Assembly: GCA_030765065.1 (NCBI GenBank)
Contig: CM060990.1
Coordinates: forward strand, 214,745,290-214,809,289
Direction: 5' to 3'
Source: Deroplatys truncata
Taxonomy: Eukaryota; Arthropoda; Insecta; Mantodea; Mantidae
DNA length: 64,000 bases
Positions 1-10,323 of this stretch are shown here, one piece after another. Positions within the stretch are counted from its first letter, which is position 1; each line of letters starts with the position of its first letter. Below the pieces are notes generated by a model, which worked only from the letters and a program-made list of their open reading frames with translations, had not been told where the DNA came from and made no database searches. The translations under genes and the position numbers were made by a program.

Positions 1-1000
1 CTATGAAACCACGAAATGCTTTTCCTTTCATTAATAGCTTTCAATAGCACATCTGCTTTAGGAACCTGAACTTATGTGTGAATCATTTGCAACACATCTC
101 TATCAGGAACACCTTGAGCCGTGGCCTGCTTCTGAATTTTTACCAAACACATAATTGCTCAGGAGTACCGTTTGGTATACCGTTCATACTATCAGTAACA
201 TTTTGCCAAGGATTTGGCAACCTAGCCTTAGCAAAGATAGTTCTCGAACGAATTACGTCGCTTTTCTTCCCATCAATAATTTGTACTGGAGCAATACTCG
301 CATTGCTCGCCTGCATTTCTACTTCTTTTACAGAATCAAAATTCGTTCCATCTTTATCTTACCTATCTGTCTGGCAATTCCGCCACATGGTTACTCAGAC
401 TACCGACCATTTGCAAAGTATCACTAACCTAGACTAGTGTTGTGCCGTAGTACATCCATAATACTCCCAGTCCTTTAGTTCCAATACGCATTGCGGTCTC
501 TTAATCTTCGTAAGTGGTACACAGATGATCCTATTTTATATATTCCTGAACTAACTCCTGCAATACGCACCATGCTATTTTACACTGCTCAGTTGCAACA
601 GACAGATTTGCATCCAATCTTGTATCCGAAATTTCTACTGTGCCAGAAAGTAATGACCAAAGCAAGACATTTAATGACCTATAATTTGGTAAGGAATATA
701 AAATAAAGAATGCATTTAGCACCTAAAAATTACAAAAAAGACCGATATGTTTTTAAAATGACCAATAAACATTAAGGAATAACCATTAAAATGCTAACAT
801 GTATGACAATAAACACTCACTTGGTTATTAAGTTACACAAAATATAACATGGCATAAGAAATGAAAAGAAAATATGTATTAAGAATATTCTGTATCACTT
901 GAGCTTTAACTGTCTAATGAAACATTTGCAATTTAGTATAAAATTTACCTAAAACATGTCACAGTACCGTTTATTGTTGAATATCAATTTCAGGGTACGT
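1..1000. other. No gene assigned; one short open minus-strand segment
   Basis: AT-rich DNA without a recognisable gene. On the minus strand a stretch of about 65 codons between stops lies at roughly 140-350 and includes a run reading VIRSRTIFAKARLPNPWQNV. The composition looks protein-like but I do not recognise it. No start codon, splice site or neighbour supports it, so it is noted only as a possible fragment of a decayed element gene. Confidence 0.3.
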
Positions 1001-2376
1001 TTAAAGCAATTCTGAATTCCAGTTAACAATCAAAACTTGACGGAGATTCTCAAACAAAAATAACTGTTTATTGTCTGATAGTAAAGACTTATAAATGGAA
1101 AATCTCCTCTCTAATTCAACGGAAACAATTGGAGTATACTGAAAGCAAGCAATGTTTCGTGGGTTTAACTCACAGTCAAGAGAAAAATATTCACCAGACA
1201 AAGCTCTGCCAATTGAATGCAACGTTCTGCACCTTCTATTATTGTCTATCACCTTGTTCATTTTCATTGACACTGCATCGCCCACTTTACAACATGCACG
1301 GCTCATATCATTCACTACTTTATCCACTATTTGCAGCTGTTTTGCTATTGTCACTTTTGATTTTTCCAGAGAAGTTATGGCATTAGGAAGGGATAAAAAT
1401 GTGTCTATGTAAGAAAGTTTACCTGAAATTTCTGTATCAGCCAATAGTTCTTGTGCTGTTTTTATTGACACGTACTCAGTGTTATCGAAGGAATCAACTA
1501 CTTGCTTCACAACGTCGAAATTATTACAATAGTAACTACAAGTCTGGAGCCATGTTATCCATATAGTCAAAACAGATGAAAAGGGCAATTGAGTTTCGAA
1601 GCTTCTGTATTGAATGCTACAACTTGAGAGGGGGCTTTCAAGAATACTTTTTTCACGCATCCGATTAATTTATCCACTTCAGAAAAACTCGCAATCACTT
1701 TTTCCGCGATGCGGAAATGCACGCGGTAAACATGTCACATGCACAATCTTTGGGCAGAGTGCACTTAAAGAAGAAACAGCTTTCACAATATAGGGTACTG
1801 CGTCTATTATAAAAAGCAATACATTGGAATTCCGAATCCCATCGGGCCAAAGTATTCTCAATGCATGGTCAAATACTGAGCTGATCATTGACTGGTTGAC
1901 TTTGCACAGCTGCTCACAATTTAATAGAAATTGTTCTCCAGAGCTGTGTGCTTCTATAACTCCAACAATAACATTCACTACGTAGTGGGTTACCGAGTCT
2001 GTTGTTTCTTCGATTGATACGATTTTTTTTTCTCCAACCCTTTCTCTTCTTTGTTGCAAAGTTTTGTCGTAGCACCGATCAACGCAGGACGTTCTCAATG
2101 TTCTGGGATCTGAAATTAATTTTCCGGTCTCCTCTTCTAAGAAAGTGCGCAGCTTAGGATTATTGAACCCCTGAAGTGGAATATCGGCGGATAAAAATGC
2201 TTCGCATAATTTCTAACAAAATTGCGAAAATGTTGAACAAGGTTTCCCCAGAAGTATATGTTGTAAGTTTATATTAGATTTATTTTCAAGTTGTTGCAGA
2301 ACATATTTATGTTTCTCTCGTGACATGTGTTGTTCTACCATAAACCTTTTTTCAGCGGCCACTCTCACATCACATA

Positions 2377-3620
2377 CACTACGTGATTAAAAGTATCCAG
2401 ACACCTGGCTGAAAATGACGCACAAGTTCGTGGCGCCCTCCATCGGTAATGCTGGAAGTCAATATGGTGTTGGCCTACCCTTAGCCTTGATGACAGCGTT
2501 CACTCTCGCAGGCATACTTCAATCAGGCGCTGGAAGGTTTCTTGGGGAATGGCAGCCCATTCTTCACGGAGTGCGGAACTGAGGAGAGGTATCGATGTAG
2601 GTCGGTGAGGCCTGGCACGAAGTCGGCCTTCCAAACCATCCCAAAGGTGTTCTATAGGATTGAAGTCAGGTCTCTGTGCAGGCCAGTCCATTACAGGGAT
2701 GCTATTGTCGTGTAACCACTCCGCCATAGCCCGTGCAGTATGAACAGGTGCTCGATCGTGTTGAAAGATGCAATCGCCATCCCCGAATTGCTCTTCAACA
2801 GTGGGAAGCAAGAAGGTGCGTAAAATATCAATGTAGGTCTGCGCTGTGATCGTGCCACGAAAAACAACAAGGGATGCAAACTCCCTCCAGGAAAAGCACG
2901 ACCACACCATAACACCACCACCTCCGAATTTCACTGTTGGCACTACACACGCTGGCAGATGACGTTCACCGGGCATTTGCCATACCCACAACCTGCCATC
3001 GGATCGCCACACTGTGTACCGTGATTCGTCACTCCACACAACGTTTTGCCACTGTTCAATCGTTTAATGTTGACGCTCCTTACACCAAGCGAGGCGTCGT
3101 TTGGCATTTCCCTGCGTGATGTGTGGCTTATTAACAGCCGCTCGACCATGGAATCCAAGGTTTCTTACCTCACGCCTGTCATAGTACTTGGAGTGGACCC
3201 TGATGGAGTTTGGAATTCCTGTGTGATGGTCTGGATAGATGTCTGCCTATTACTCTTTACGACCCTCTTTAAATGTCGGCGGTCTCCGGTCAGTCAACAG
3301 ACGAGGTCAGCCTGTACGCTTTTGTGCTGTACATGTCCCTTCACGTTTCCACTTCACTATCACATCAGAAACAGTGGACCTAGGGATGTTTAGGAGTGTG
3401 GAAATCTCGCATACAGACTTCTGGCACAAGCGACACCCAATTACCTGACCACGTTCGAAGTCCGTGAGTTCCACGGAGCGTCCCATTCTGCTGTTTCACG
3501 ATGTCTAATGACTGCTGAGGTCGCAGATAATGAGTACCAGGCAGTAGGTGGCAGCACAATGCACCTAAGATGAAAAACGTATGTTTGTGGGGGTATCCGG
3601 ATACTTATGATCACACAGTG
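2377..3620 (-). mobile_element. Tc1-like DNA transposon, copy 1
   Basis: A 1244-bp element bounded by TA target duplications at 2375-2376 and 3621-3622. The termini are imperfect inverted repeats: the left end starts CACTACGTGATTAAAAGTAT and the right end, reverse-complemented, starts CACTGTGTGATCATAAGTAT. It holds one minus-strand transposase pseudogene. Removing the element and one TA restores the hAT reading frame across the site, so the boundaries are secure. A second copy lies at 34449-35659. Confidence 0.92.
2500..3486 (-). pseudogene. Tc1 transposase, DD34E, copy 1 (broken)
   Basis: Cut-and-paste transposase, about 329 codons, close to the usual Tc1 length of about 340. The start is the ATG at 3486 (MGRSVELTDFERGQVIG), followed by a helix-turn-helix DNA-binding region. 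The DDE domain is open from 3039 to 2500: WSDESRYTVW holds the first aspartate, FQHDRAPVHTA the second and FNPIEHLWD the glutamate, with exactly 34 residues between the last two. An in-frame TAA near 3065, just upstream of the catalytic domain, and a stop in the N-terminal half (after TAQKRTG) inactivate it. It could be mobilised only in trans. Confidence 0.9.
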
Positions 3621-3819
3621 TATCTTGCAGAATAATATATGACCGTCCGGGGAAAAAGTACCGTCTACATATTTTGAAACAAGCGCCTTTAATTTAATAC
3701 TATTACTTTCCTTTACTGTAGGCATTTTTCCCCTATGGTGTTCGTACAGATGGCTAGGAACAACTCAATTAACAGCACAACAATGCCGGTTTACCTGGAG
3801 ATAGGAATTTCGCTGGGAG

Positions 3820-3985
3820 TGTGGGCAAGTGCATTATGCACGTTCCTTGAAAAATAGGGGTAAGAGCTTGCATAAGCTCTACGAAATTGCATTGAATTCC
3901 GAGAACTGGGCAAGTCCATCTTGCACATTCCTTAAACAATAGGGGTAGGAGTTAGCATAAGATCTCATTAATTCCAAGAAATTGG
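3820..3985. repeat. Two-copy imperfect tandem duplication, ~85 bp
   Basis: Two adjacent units begin gggcaagtgcattatgcacg (about 3822) and gggcaagtccatcttgcaca (about 3907). Both continue through an ataggggta-ag-gcataag core and end near gaattcc or taattcc. It lies upstream of the hAT pseudogene and may be part of that element's 5' region. Confidence 0.6.
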
Positions 3986-4498
3986 ATTGACAAGGAAAAA
4001 TACTGAAGTATAATAAAATCTCGAAATAAATACAAATAATCCCACAGTATTCTGGAAAAGCGTTAAAAATGCTCAAATTGACCTAAAATTGCCAAAAAAT
4101 AACCCAAACCTAAAAAGATTACAAAAATGCCAAAAAAGAGGCCAACAAATTGTTTTTATTTAACCCATTATTCAATGCCATATACATATTTTCATATATG
4201 CAAGCAATGTTTCAACCTCCATAGCAGAAAGATGCAAAATCATTAAATGTCTTGCCCTGTAATGACTTCAGCCCGCACTATCAACATGAAAGTGTAGCGC
4301 TGGCGTGAAACTGATTCCAGTAAATCTTCAGCTCGTTTTCTAGTTTGTTTGTTTGTTCTACACATTCAACCCAGAACAAAGCCCAGGGAAATAGAGCGCG
4401 TCGCTCGCTACAGTGTCATCACCAATCAATCACTGCAACAAATTTAAGTCATTATGATTGACAGAAGTATTATTAACTCTGATGTAATCATTATATAA

Positions 4499-4645
4499 TA
4501 TGGTGAGTCGTTACGTTTTTAATTCACATTCACTCTTTTGTGTCGTCTTTCAGCTGAGGATGGGAGAAAGCCTTCTCCTGAAAGCGCTACTTAATAAAAA
4601 TCAAGAGCAGATGTGATGTGAATTAAAAACGTAACCCACACCATG
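4499..4645. mobile_element. MITE with 8-bp target duplication (hAT-type)
   Basis: A 147-bp non-coding element whose ends fold back. The left arm contains GTTACGTTTTTAATTCACAT and the right arm its exact complement near 4613-4634. The outer ATGGTG/CACCAT bases also pair with one indel. It is flanked by a perfect 8-bp direct repeat, TTATATAA, at 4491-4498 and 4646-4653. Eight-base duplications are typical of hAT transposition, so this is inferred to be a hAT-mobilised miniature element. Confidence 0.75.
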
Positions 4646-4653
4646 TTATATAA

Positions 4654-5937
4654 ATTTAATTCAACTCATTGGCAAGCAAGTTATTATATAAACCATTAGA
4701 AACTCAGTCAATTTAATAATGATATAAAAGAAAACCTGTATACCTTCTACATTCATCCACAACTACATGATTAAAGAGCAGATCTTGTGGCCTCACATAT
4801 CATTCATACACTAACATCACACACCCCACAGCATTCAAGTAAGTGAGAATAAGTGTACAAGTTCCATGCAAACATCACTGTTTCAAACGTGCTATAGCAA
4901 GCAAACCAAAAGCTTCATGCAAACATCACTGCTCCACAATATGACAAGGAAAGTGCTATTGCAAGCAAACAACAAAGCAAAGTTAAAGAAGTATACTTCA
5001 CTTATTTTCAAAATAGACATTCACTGTTCATCTATAAATTCTTATACACAGTAATAGGTCTTGTTACACATATATTTTGTAAGAGCAAACATACTTTTTC
5101 TATATTCCCATGATAGTAATTTTAAATTGTTTGGGAGTGCAATTATTATTTTGACACATTCATAGTGAACTACTTTTCGATAGCAGGCAGGTTGTGTAAC
5201 TTCTTTGTTTGTTTAGTATTCATGTTGTGTATACTCGCGTTTTTTGGTAAATTATTATTCTTAATTTTTAACACAGAAACCCACAAGTAAGAGAACATAT
5301 ACGCAAGGAAGGGTTAAAACGTTCAGCTTTTGAAATATGCCTTTACACAGAACTCTATTTGCACCGCACTTGATTCGCATGGCATTCTTTTGAAGTGCAA
5401 AGACTCCTTTACTTTTAATTGAATTGCCCCAGACCGCGTTTCATTGCATTTTTTATGATCTAAGTGCGAATATTGCCAATCTTAGTTTTGGGATAATCTA
5501 CGATAATACAAGTCGGCCCTATTTAACAGATCAGACTGAAAAAGAAGTCCCATTATTAACACAACTGTATTGAAACAAATAAATAACTTTTAATCTTGGC
5601 TAGAATACTAAAAAATTATTGTGATTCAGTTTTCCTCGATAATAACTGAGGCAGCATGCAGCAATGAAATTATAAGCATACCGTCACTAAATTTGCATTG
5701 TGTAACTTGCTTAGTTACCATAAGCCATTATTTATAAGTCCATAATACCTTTTTATTTATTTATTTAGTGAATATTGCGGGTTTCCCCCATCACAGTGTT
5801 CACTTAACACAATACAATATAATTTAATTATAACATAATATAAAAATGTAAAATAAAAGCAAAATACAGCAAAAATAATACCACAAAATTAATTATAGAA
5901 CAAATCATAAGACAATTTGAGAATGTTGGCACATGTA
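4654..5937. other. AT-rich spacer with a short direct repeat; no gene
   Basis: No coding region was recognised. At about 4862-4980 a phrase containing catgcaaacatcactg and ending in attgcaagcaaac-like bases occurs twice, spaced by roughly 50 bases. A TTTA-rich microsatellite stretch lies near 5750-5770. Confidence 0.5.
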
Positions 5938-6617
5938 CGAGGCGTGTTTTTTAAGTAAGTATCGATAAGTTTTCAAAAAATAACAAAACATTATTTTCCA
6001 AATACTTTATTATCATTCATTACCTTACACTACTTCTCCACATAATCATCGCTGTTATTCAAGCACTTGTCGAAATGGGAAACCAGCTTTGTATACCTTC
6101 GTCAAAGAATGATGCCGCCTGTGATGGAAGCCAATTCTGCACTTCTTGCTTCACAACATCATTGTCATTGAAACGTTTTCCACCAAGGAATTTCTTCAGA
6201 TGAAGAAACAGATGAAAATCCCTTCGTGCCAAATCGGGACTATAGGGAGGATGGTCGATTTGTTTCCAAACAAATGATGCGACCAAATCTTGAGTTTGCT
6301 TGGTTGTGTGTGGCCGGATATTGTCACTCATTATTGTTTCCCCATAAACCTCACACAATTGGCGATTAATGTTTGCTGGCGTAACATTTCTCGCATTCAA
6401 AAAACGAATCACTGATCTGACTTCACAGTCGGCGGGTCGTTCGATTGTTTTGAACATTTCTAAACGCTCTAACACAGTAAAACAAAAAGTGACGATCGCT
6501 CACAGCTGCATCTGGATTCCAAATGGATGGAGCAAGTTATCATGCATGCTCAAAATCGCGACTGCAGGGCTGTAGTGGCAAAATATTAAAACTGCACTTA
6601 CTTTAAAACACGCCTCG
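5938..6617 (-). mobile_element. Internally deleted mariner element
   Basis: A 680-bp element between TA dinucleotides (5936-5937 and 6618-6619). The inverted ends read CGAGGCGTGTTTT followed by AAGTAAGT on both sides, with a small length difference. It contains one shortened minus-strand transposase ORF. Full mariners of this type are about 1.3 kb, so roughly half the element is missing while the ends needed for mobilisation remain. Confidence 0.85.
6059..6475 (-). pseudogene. Mariner transposase with central deletion (138 codons, open)
   Basis: The N-terminal DNA-binding region (IERPADCEVRSVIRFLNARN through YGETIMSD) is joined directly to the end of the catalytic domain (DNIRPHTTKQ through YSPDLARRDFHLF). 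The second and third catalytic aspartates are present with the mariner DD34D spacing. The segment with the first aspartate, well over 100 residues, is gone. The join falls on a Ser-Asp pair that in full-length relatives occurs at both breakpoints, suggesting a microhomology deletion. The frame stays open, but without the first aspartate the protein cannot be a transposase; it might still bind DNA. Confidence 0.85.
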
Positions 6618-6763
6618 TATACAATAAGCTAATAACTCTATAATATATAACAACTGTCACAGGATATTGAAAGCTTAGTAAAATTCATGTTTATTCTAGC
6701 AATATTTAAATAATCTGATTTATTGTATAAGAATCGTATTCTAACAATAAGTATGGGACAATA

Positions 6764-7757
6764 TTAGTGATATGAATCATTATTTACTCTTGAAATTAAA
6801 AAGACATTATGAAATCTGTTTGGTATAATATTAGGAGCACAAAAGTATAGTGATTGTCTTAGATTAGAATCATAAGCCTTGTTACGTAATATTTTGTGGA
6901 AGTAGTGTAAGAAGTGATAATTCCTTCTGTATGATAAGCTTTTAAACCGAAATATCTGAAGTAATGAATCATAACAAATTAAATTAAGAAAATAACAAAA
7001 GTTCATGAAAAATTCATACTTTAGGAGCTTGCGTAGAACTATTTCAATATGTTTAACATATATGACAATATAAGGACTCCATATAATAGAAGTATACTCA
7101 GGTTTAGATCTAACAAATGAATTATGTAAAATAAACAGATTTGTTAGATCGTCGAAGTAAGATAAATTACAAATGACAAAACCTAAATTCCTATGTGCTA
7201 CATTCACAACAGTATTGATATATTTTGCAAACTATAAGACCTTATTAAAATTACCCCGGAATCATTTTTGGCTTCGACAGATTCTAACCTTACTTTGTCC
7301 ATACTGTAATAAATTATAATCAGCATTTCGTTTGAGACTAAAGAAAGACAACCTGATATTTTAGCATGTTGAAAACAGAATTGTTCCTTTTATTCCATTT
7401 ATTTAACGCATTTATGTTATTTTGTAATTTAACAGAATTAGAAACGGATTTTATGGATCTACAATTTTTAAATGTCTGCAAATAGTAAGATATTGAAAGA
7501 ATTAGAAAGTGATTATGTGTCAATAATAAACAATACGAATAATAGCCAACATAAATTAGGATGCTATGGTACTCCAGAAACAACCAACTTCAAAATCGTA
7601 TGATGTACTATATTTATATTTCAAAACTTGTACTCTCGAATTTAGATAGGATGTCATAGGAAATCACATAGGCTTAGAAACACCATACAATGGTAATTTT
7701 TGTATTCATTTATCTTGATCAACATTGTCGAAGGCTTTTTGAATGTCTGTGTGTATA
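6764..7757 (-). pseudogene. Non-LTR retrotransposon reverse transcriptase fragment (jockey/CR1-like)
   Basis: A decayed minus-strand LINE piece. At 7725-7757 it reads IHTDIQKAFDNVDQ, the RT motif A region. Further on (about 7380-7440) LQNNINALNKWNKRNNSVFN matches the post-FADD region of such enzymes. The longest open part (6764-7207) contains LGFVICNLSYF, FVRSKPEYTSIIWSPY and a C-terminal FRFKSLSYRRNYHFL pattern. Several frameshifts and stops separate these blocks. It is a different, older copy from the LINE that surrounds the Tob element. Confidence 0.72.
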
Positions 7758-8440
7758 GATTAGATTAGGATGCGTTCTGTAGGTTCTTTAATGGCCAAAA
7801 GGCCTTGAACATAGACACGTCAAAGGTTTTATATTTCTACTGCATTGAACTTTTGGCTTTTACAGCCTGTGTCACTGCATAAGGCATTACATCCTTACTC
7901 GCATGCAAGGAATGTCAGGATTTTACAAAACTGTCAATTATGTACAATAAGCTTATTCTTCTTGCACACATAAAGAGTACAACATTTTAAGTTATGATGC
8001 TAAAAAGTAAACAGCAAGCATCAAATTTCTATTACATAAAAATTGTCACGTCTATTACTTCCAAATTTCTTCCCTTCAGTGCTTAAACCTTTGCTTATAT
8101 GCAAAGAGTGTCACAATTTTAAGGTATACAGTTTTGCATATAAAATGCATATATAAAGTGCACAATGTTTCAGATTACGGTGTTAAAAATATACAGTAAA
8201 TATCAAATTTCCACCACTTTGAAAGTTAGCGTGATTAGGTACTGAGCATAAAATGCACTTCACATAGCCTATACAGCCTGTGTCACTGCTCAATATTTAC
8301 ACCTTTACTTATATGAAAAGATGTTTAAAATTCAGTATTACGATAAAAATATCAAATATATATGAAGCATATTAAAGGTATTACTTATTTGGCTTAATAC
8401 AGTAACTTAACATTATAGGAATATGTAGTATACTAGAACT
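7758..8440 (-). repeat. LINE 3' untranslated region with ~200-bp tandem units
   Basis: This AT-rich segment follows the 3' end of the minus-strand LINE at 8440-21220. It contains about three diverged direct repeats of roughly 200 bp. Each has a tacagcctgtgtcactgc- or ttcagtgctt-like start, a cttatatg-aaag segment and a (g)atatcaaatt segment. The far end (about 7755-7775) is a short taatc-type repeat, as expected of a LINE tail, and abuts motif A of the older LINE fragment. Confidence 0.5.
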
Positions 8441-8822
8441 TAATTGCCAACAGGCTAAATTGTGGTTTAAATATTCTTCCAGAGAGTAAAAAGATTTATC
8501 ACAGAGGTACTCTTTTAGGGAGGCTTTAAAAACTTTGAAATTGCTAATTTTTTCCTGAGGTTACTGGGGAGAGCATTATATATCTTAAATGTTTCATAGT
8601 AAACACCTTTCTGAAAGCATGATATTTTTGCATTTGGACGGTGGATATTTCCCTTTTGTCTAGTGTTAAAGTTATGTACTTCCATGCTTGTAATAAAGTT
8701 ATGTCGATTATTTGCATAACATTTTAAGATGGAGAATATATAAACACAAAGTAAGGTTAGTATACCTAGTTTCTGAAATAGTTCTTTTCATGACTGCCTG
8801 TTATGAGTGTTGCAAGTTATTC
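8440..8822 (-). pseudogene. LINE reverse transcriptase, C-terminal part (left of the Tob element)
   Basis: Minus-strand reading gives ITCNTHNRQS, KELFQKLGILTLLCVYIF, SMEVHNFNTRQKGNIHRP and ETFKIYNALPSNLR. This is the usual C-terminal tail of jockey/CR1-type polymerases, with at least one stop. It is continuous in sense with the LINE at 18705-21220. The two were separated by the 9.88-kb LTR element and share the GTAT duplication. Confidence 0.8.
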
Positions 8823-9231
8823 GTATTGTCACTTATACAGTTGCAGGCAGCAAGATAATTAGTCATAGATTAGATATTTTACTATATTGGCCAAACTCAT
8901 ACATTTTAATACATTTGGTCATTTTTATATTTCATACACTTTCTTGACTTGGAATTCTAGTTAAAGTTAACTTATAACAGGAAACCGTGGTCTGCTACTT
9001 CCTTTGACATTTCAAAGGGATGTTACTGTAGCATCACTTCCTGAGGTGTACGTGTCTTTTTGCAGACTTTTAGCTGCACCTTAAACCACGATACGTCACA
9101 TAGAATGTTCTAGAATATTGACGTATCGAGCCATGATTGGCCGATATATTTCAAACCTAGGGCGGTGGCACACCATATTTGGTAAGGCTCATGGCATAAT
9201 TGTCAAGACCCCCCTAGGCAGTAACTTTCTT

Positions 9232-9262
9232 TATAAGGAGCTGCAGACCCTTGCTTAGGGTC
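9232..9262 (+). promoter_or_regulatory. LTR TATA box and likely transcription start
   Basis: TATAA at 9232-9236 sits in ctttataagg. About 25-30 bases downstream lies gggtcgttctgattctg, a reasonable initiator region. This would start RNA synthesis through R and the leader towards the Tob ORF. The same sequence occurs in the 3' LTR 9071 bases further on. The start position is inferred from spacing only. Confidence 0.55.
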
Positions 9263-9315
9263 GTTCTGATTCTGAACTTGTCAGCTGTCCATGCTGCAAC
9301 TGCAATACCTGACAA

Positions 9316-9331
9316 CTCTCGTAAGGTAAGA
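9316..9331 (+). promoter_or_regulatory. Candidate splice donor in the LTR
   Basis: CGTAAG/GTAAGAT at 9320-9332 matches the metazoan 5' splice-site consensus closely, with the intron starting at 9326. It lies downstream of the predicted start, so a spliced transcript could skip the leader repeats. No convincing acceptor was pinned down just before the Tob start. Confidence 0.4.
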
Positions 9332-9533
9332 TCCCATTAGGGAAGTTCACCATACTTTATTGAACACTTAAAGACTACACAAGAATCCAGCAATGTAATG
9401 AGTTGAGCCTTCAGCTAGTTTCAGTCTGAATGCTTAGTCCCTTCAGGACTACATTTGTATATTTTATACAGGTCTCCTCTAGACCGAAATCTGGGGACTG
9501 AACCCCAGCATCACTTCATGTTCTCGCTAACAC

Positions 9534-9539
9534 AATAAA
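9534..9539 (+). terminator. Polyadenylation signal (5' LTR copy)
   Basis: AATAAA in acacaataaaatgg. The functional copy for the element RNA would be the matching one at 18605-18610 in the 3' LTR. Confidence 0.55.
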
Positions 9540-9633
9540 ATGGATCACCAAAAACCATTGTTGGTTATTTGTTTTTCTATCTACCTTTAGATTTAAGCTA
9601 CGTTCCCCAGTCCCAACCCTTAAGGTTGCGACA

Positions 9634-10105
9634 TATGGTGGAGCCGCCGGCTTCTCTTTAATTTTTTGAGAAGTTGGTTTCGATCCTGGTACCCTCTATA
9701 TTTCTGTAATTCTGTTTTATGTTGGCGGCGCCGGTCCCTACATTTTTTTTAACGCTAGGGATATGGTTTCGATCCCGTACCTCTCCGTAAAATTCCCTAT
9801 AGTAGTGCATATGGTGGCGGCACCGGCTTCTCTAAATCATCTTTGAGAAGTATGGTTCGACCCCGTACCTCTGTTTTTTATTCCGTATAAGATGTTTAGG
9901 GTGATGACACCGGCTTTTCCCCGCGATCAGCGTTTTCTTAGGGAAAATTACAATTCAATTCCTTACCTCTACATATTATTTCATCACGCGAGAGTTATGG
10001 TTCAGGCATCGGCCTCTCTAATTCATTTTTCCTAGATGTCGCCCAAGAGCCAGCCCCTTCAAATTTAATTTTTCAAGTTGGCATGGTTCAAGTCAGTATC
10101 TCTCT
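9634..10105 (+). repeat. Leader array: five hairpin-bearing repeats, first one at the primer-site position
   Basis: Five degenerate units of about 84-115 bp start near 9634, 9718, 9809, 9893 and 9994. The typical order is tatGGTGGCGGCACCGG, then a hairpin, then GGTTTCGATCCCGTACCTCT, then a T-rich spacer. Hairpin arms are CTTCTC/GAGAAG (9651-9656 with 9668-9673), TCCCTA/TAGGGA (9735-9740 with 9756-9761), CTTCTC/GAGAAG (9827-9832 with 9845-9850) and TTTTCCC/GGGAAAA (9915-9921 with 9941-9947). The arms change between units but stay complementary. The TGGTGGAGCCGCCGG at 9636-9650 lies two bases after the LTR, where a tRNA primer-binding site belongs; I could not identify the tRNA. The GGTTCGA-type motif resembles a tRNA T arm. 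The leader position suggests an RNA role such as packaging or priming, which is inference. Confidence 0.7.
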
Positions 10106-10323
10106 GTATTTGCCTCCTTTCCAGAACAACAGGGCGTAACACCCATGTCTTGAGTTAAGGTCCACTCGTATCGGTACTTCCAATTTTCCGATATGTTGAG
10201 TATGAGTTTGTTTTCTCTTTAAGATTTGGGAGTCCTCTTTTCTAATTAGCTGCCGCCTGAAGCAGAAATATTTGCCCCTAAGCTACAAACAAACACAAAA
10301 CAAAAATACTTGAAACGTCCACG

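Larger units (their letters stand above)
1001..3725 (-). pseudogene. hAT-type transposase (CGGBP1-like), split by a Tc1 insertion
   Basis: This is the remnant of a hAT-family transposase of the CGGBP1-like type common in arthropod genomes. The start codon lies at 3725, followed by MPTVKESNSIKLKALVSKYV and a BED-type zinc finger beginning FSPDGHILFCKI. Tc1 copy 1 (2377-3620) interrupts the gene inside the CxxC pair of that finger. Reading resumes at 2374 as CDVRVAAEKRFMVEQHMSRE. The central domain (1679-2098) includes an LLFIIDAVPYIVKAVSSL-like segment. The C-terminal part (1001-1660) ends with VELERRFSIYKSLLSDNKQL, which resembles the hAT dimerisation region. A stop near 2217 and a frameshift near 1660-1690 show it was dead apart from the insertion. 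Family and Tc1 boundary are well supported; hAT terminal repeats were not found. Confidence 0.8.
8827..9633 (+). repeat. 5' LTR of the Tob element
   Basis: 807 bp, beginning TGTCACTTATACAG and ending AGGTTGCGACA. By eye it differs from the 3' LTR at three sites: tgtcact versus tgtcacg at the start, cttgactt versus cttggctt, and ccaaaaacc versus ccaagaacc. It contains a TATA box, a probable start region, a strong-looking splice donor and an AATAAA signal, so it has a full U3-R-U5 layout. Confidence 0.95.

Noticed and set aside
9676-9686. tRNA gene suggested by GGTTTCGATCC
   Set aside because: The motif recurs in successive leader repeats without an anticodon arm or acceptor stem, so it is only T-arm-like.
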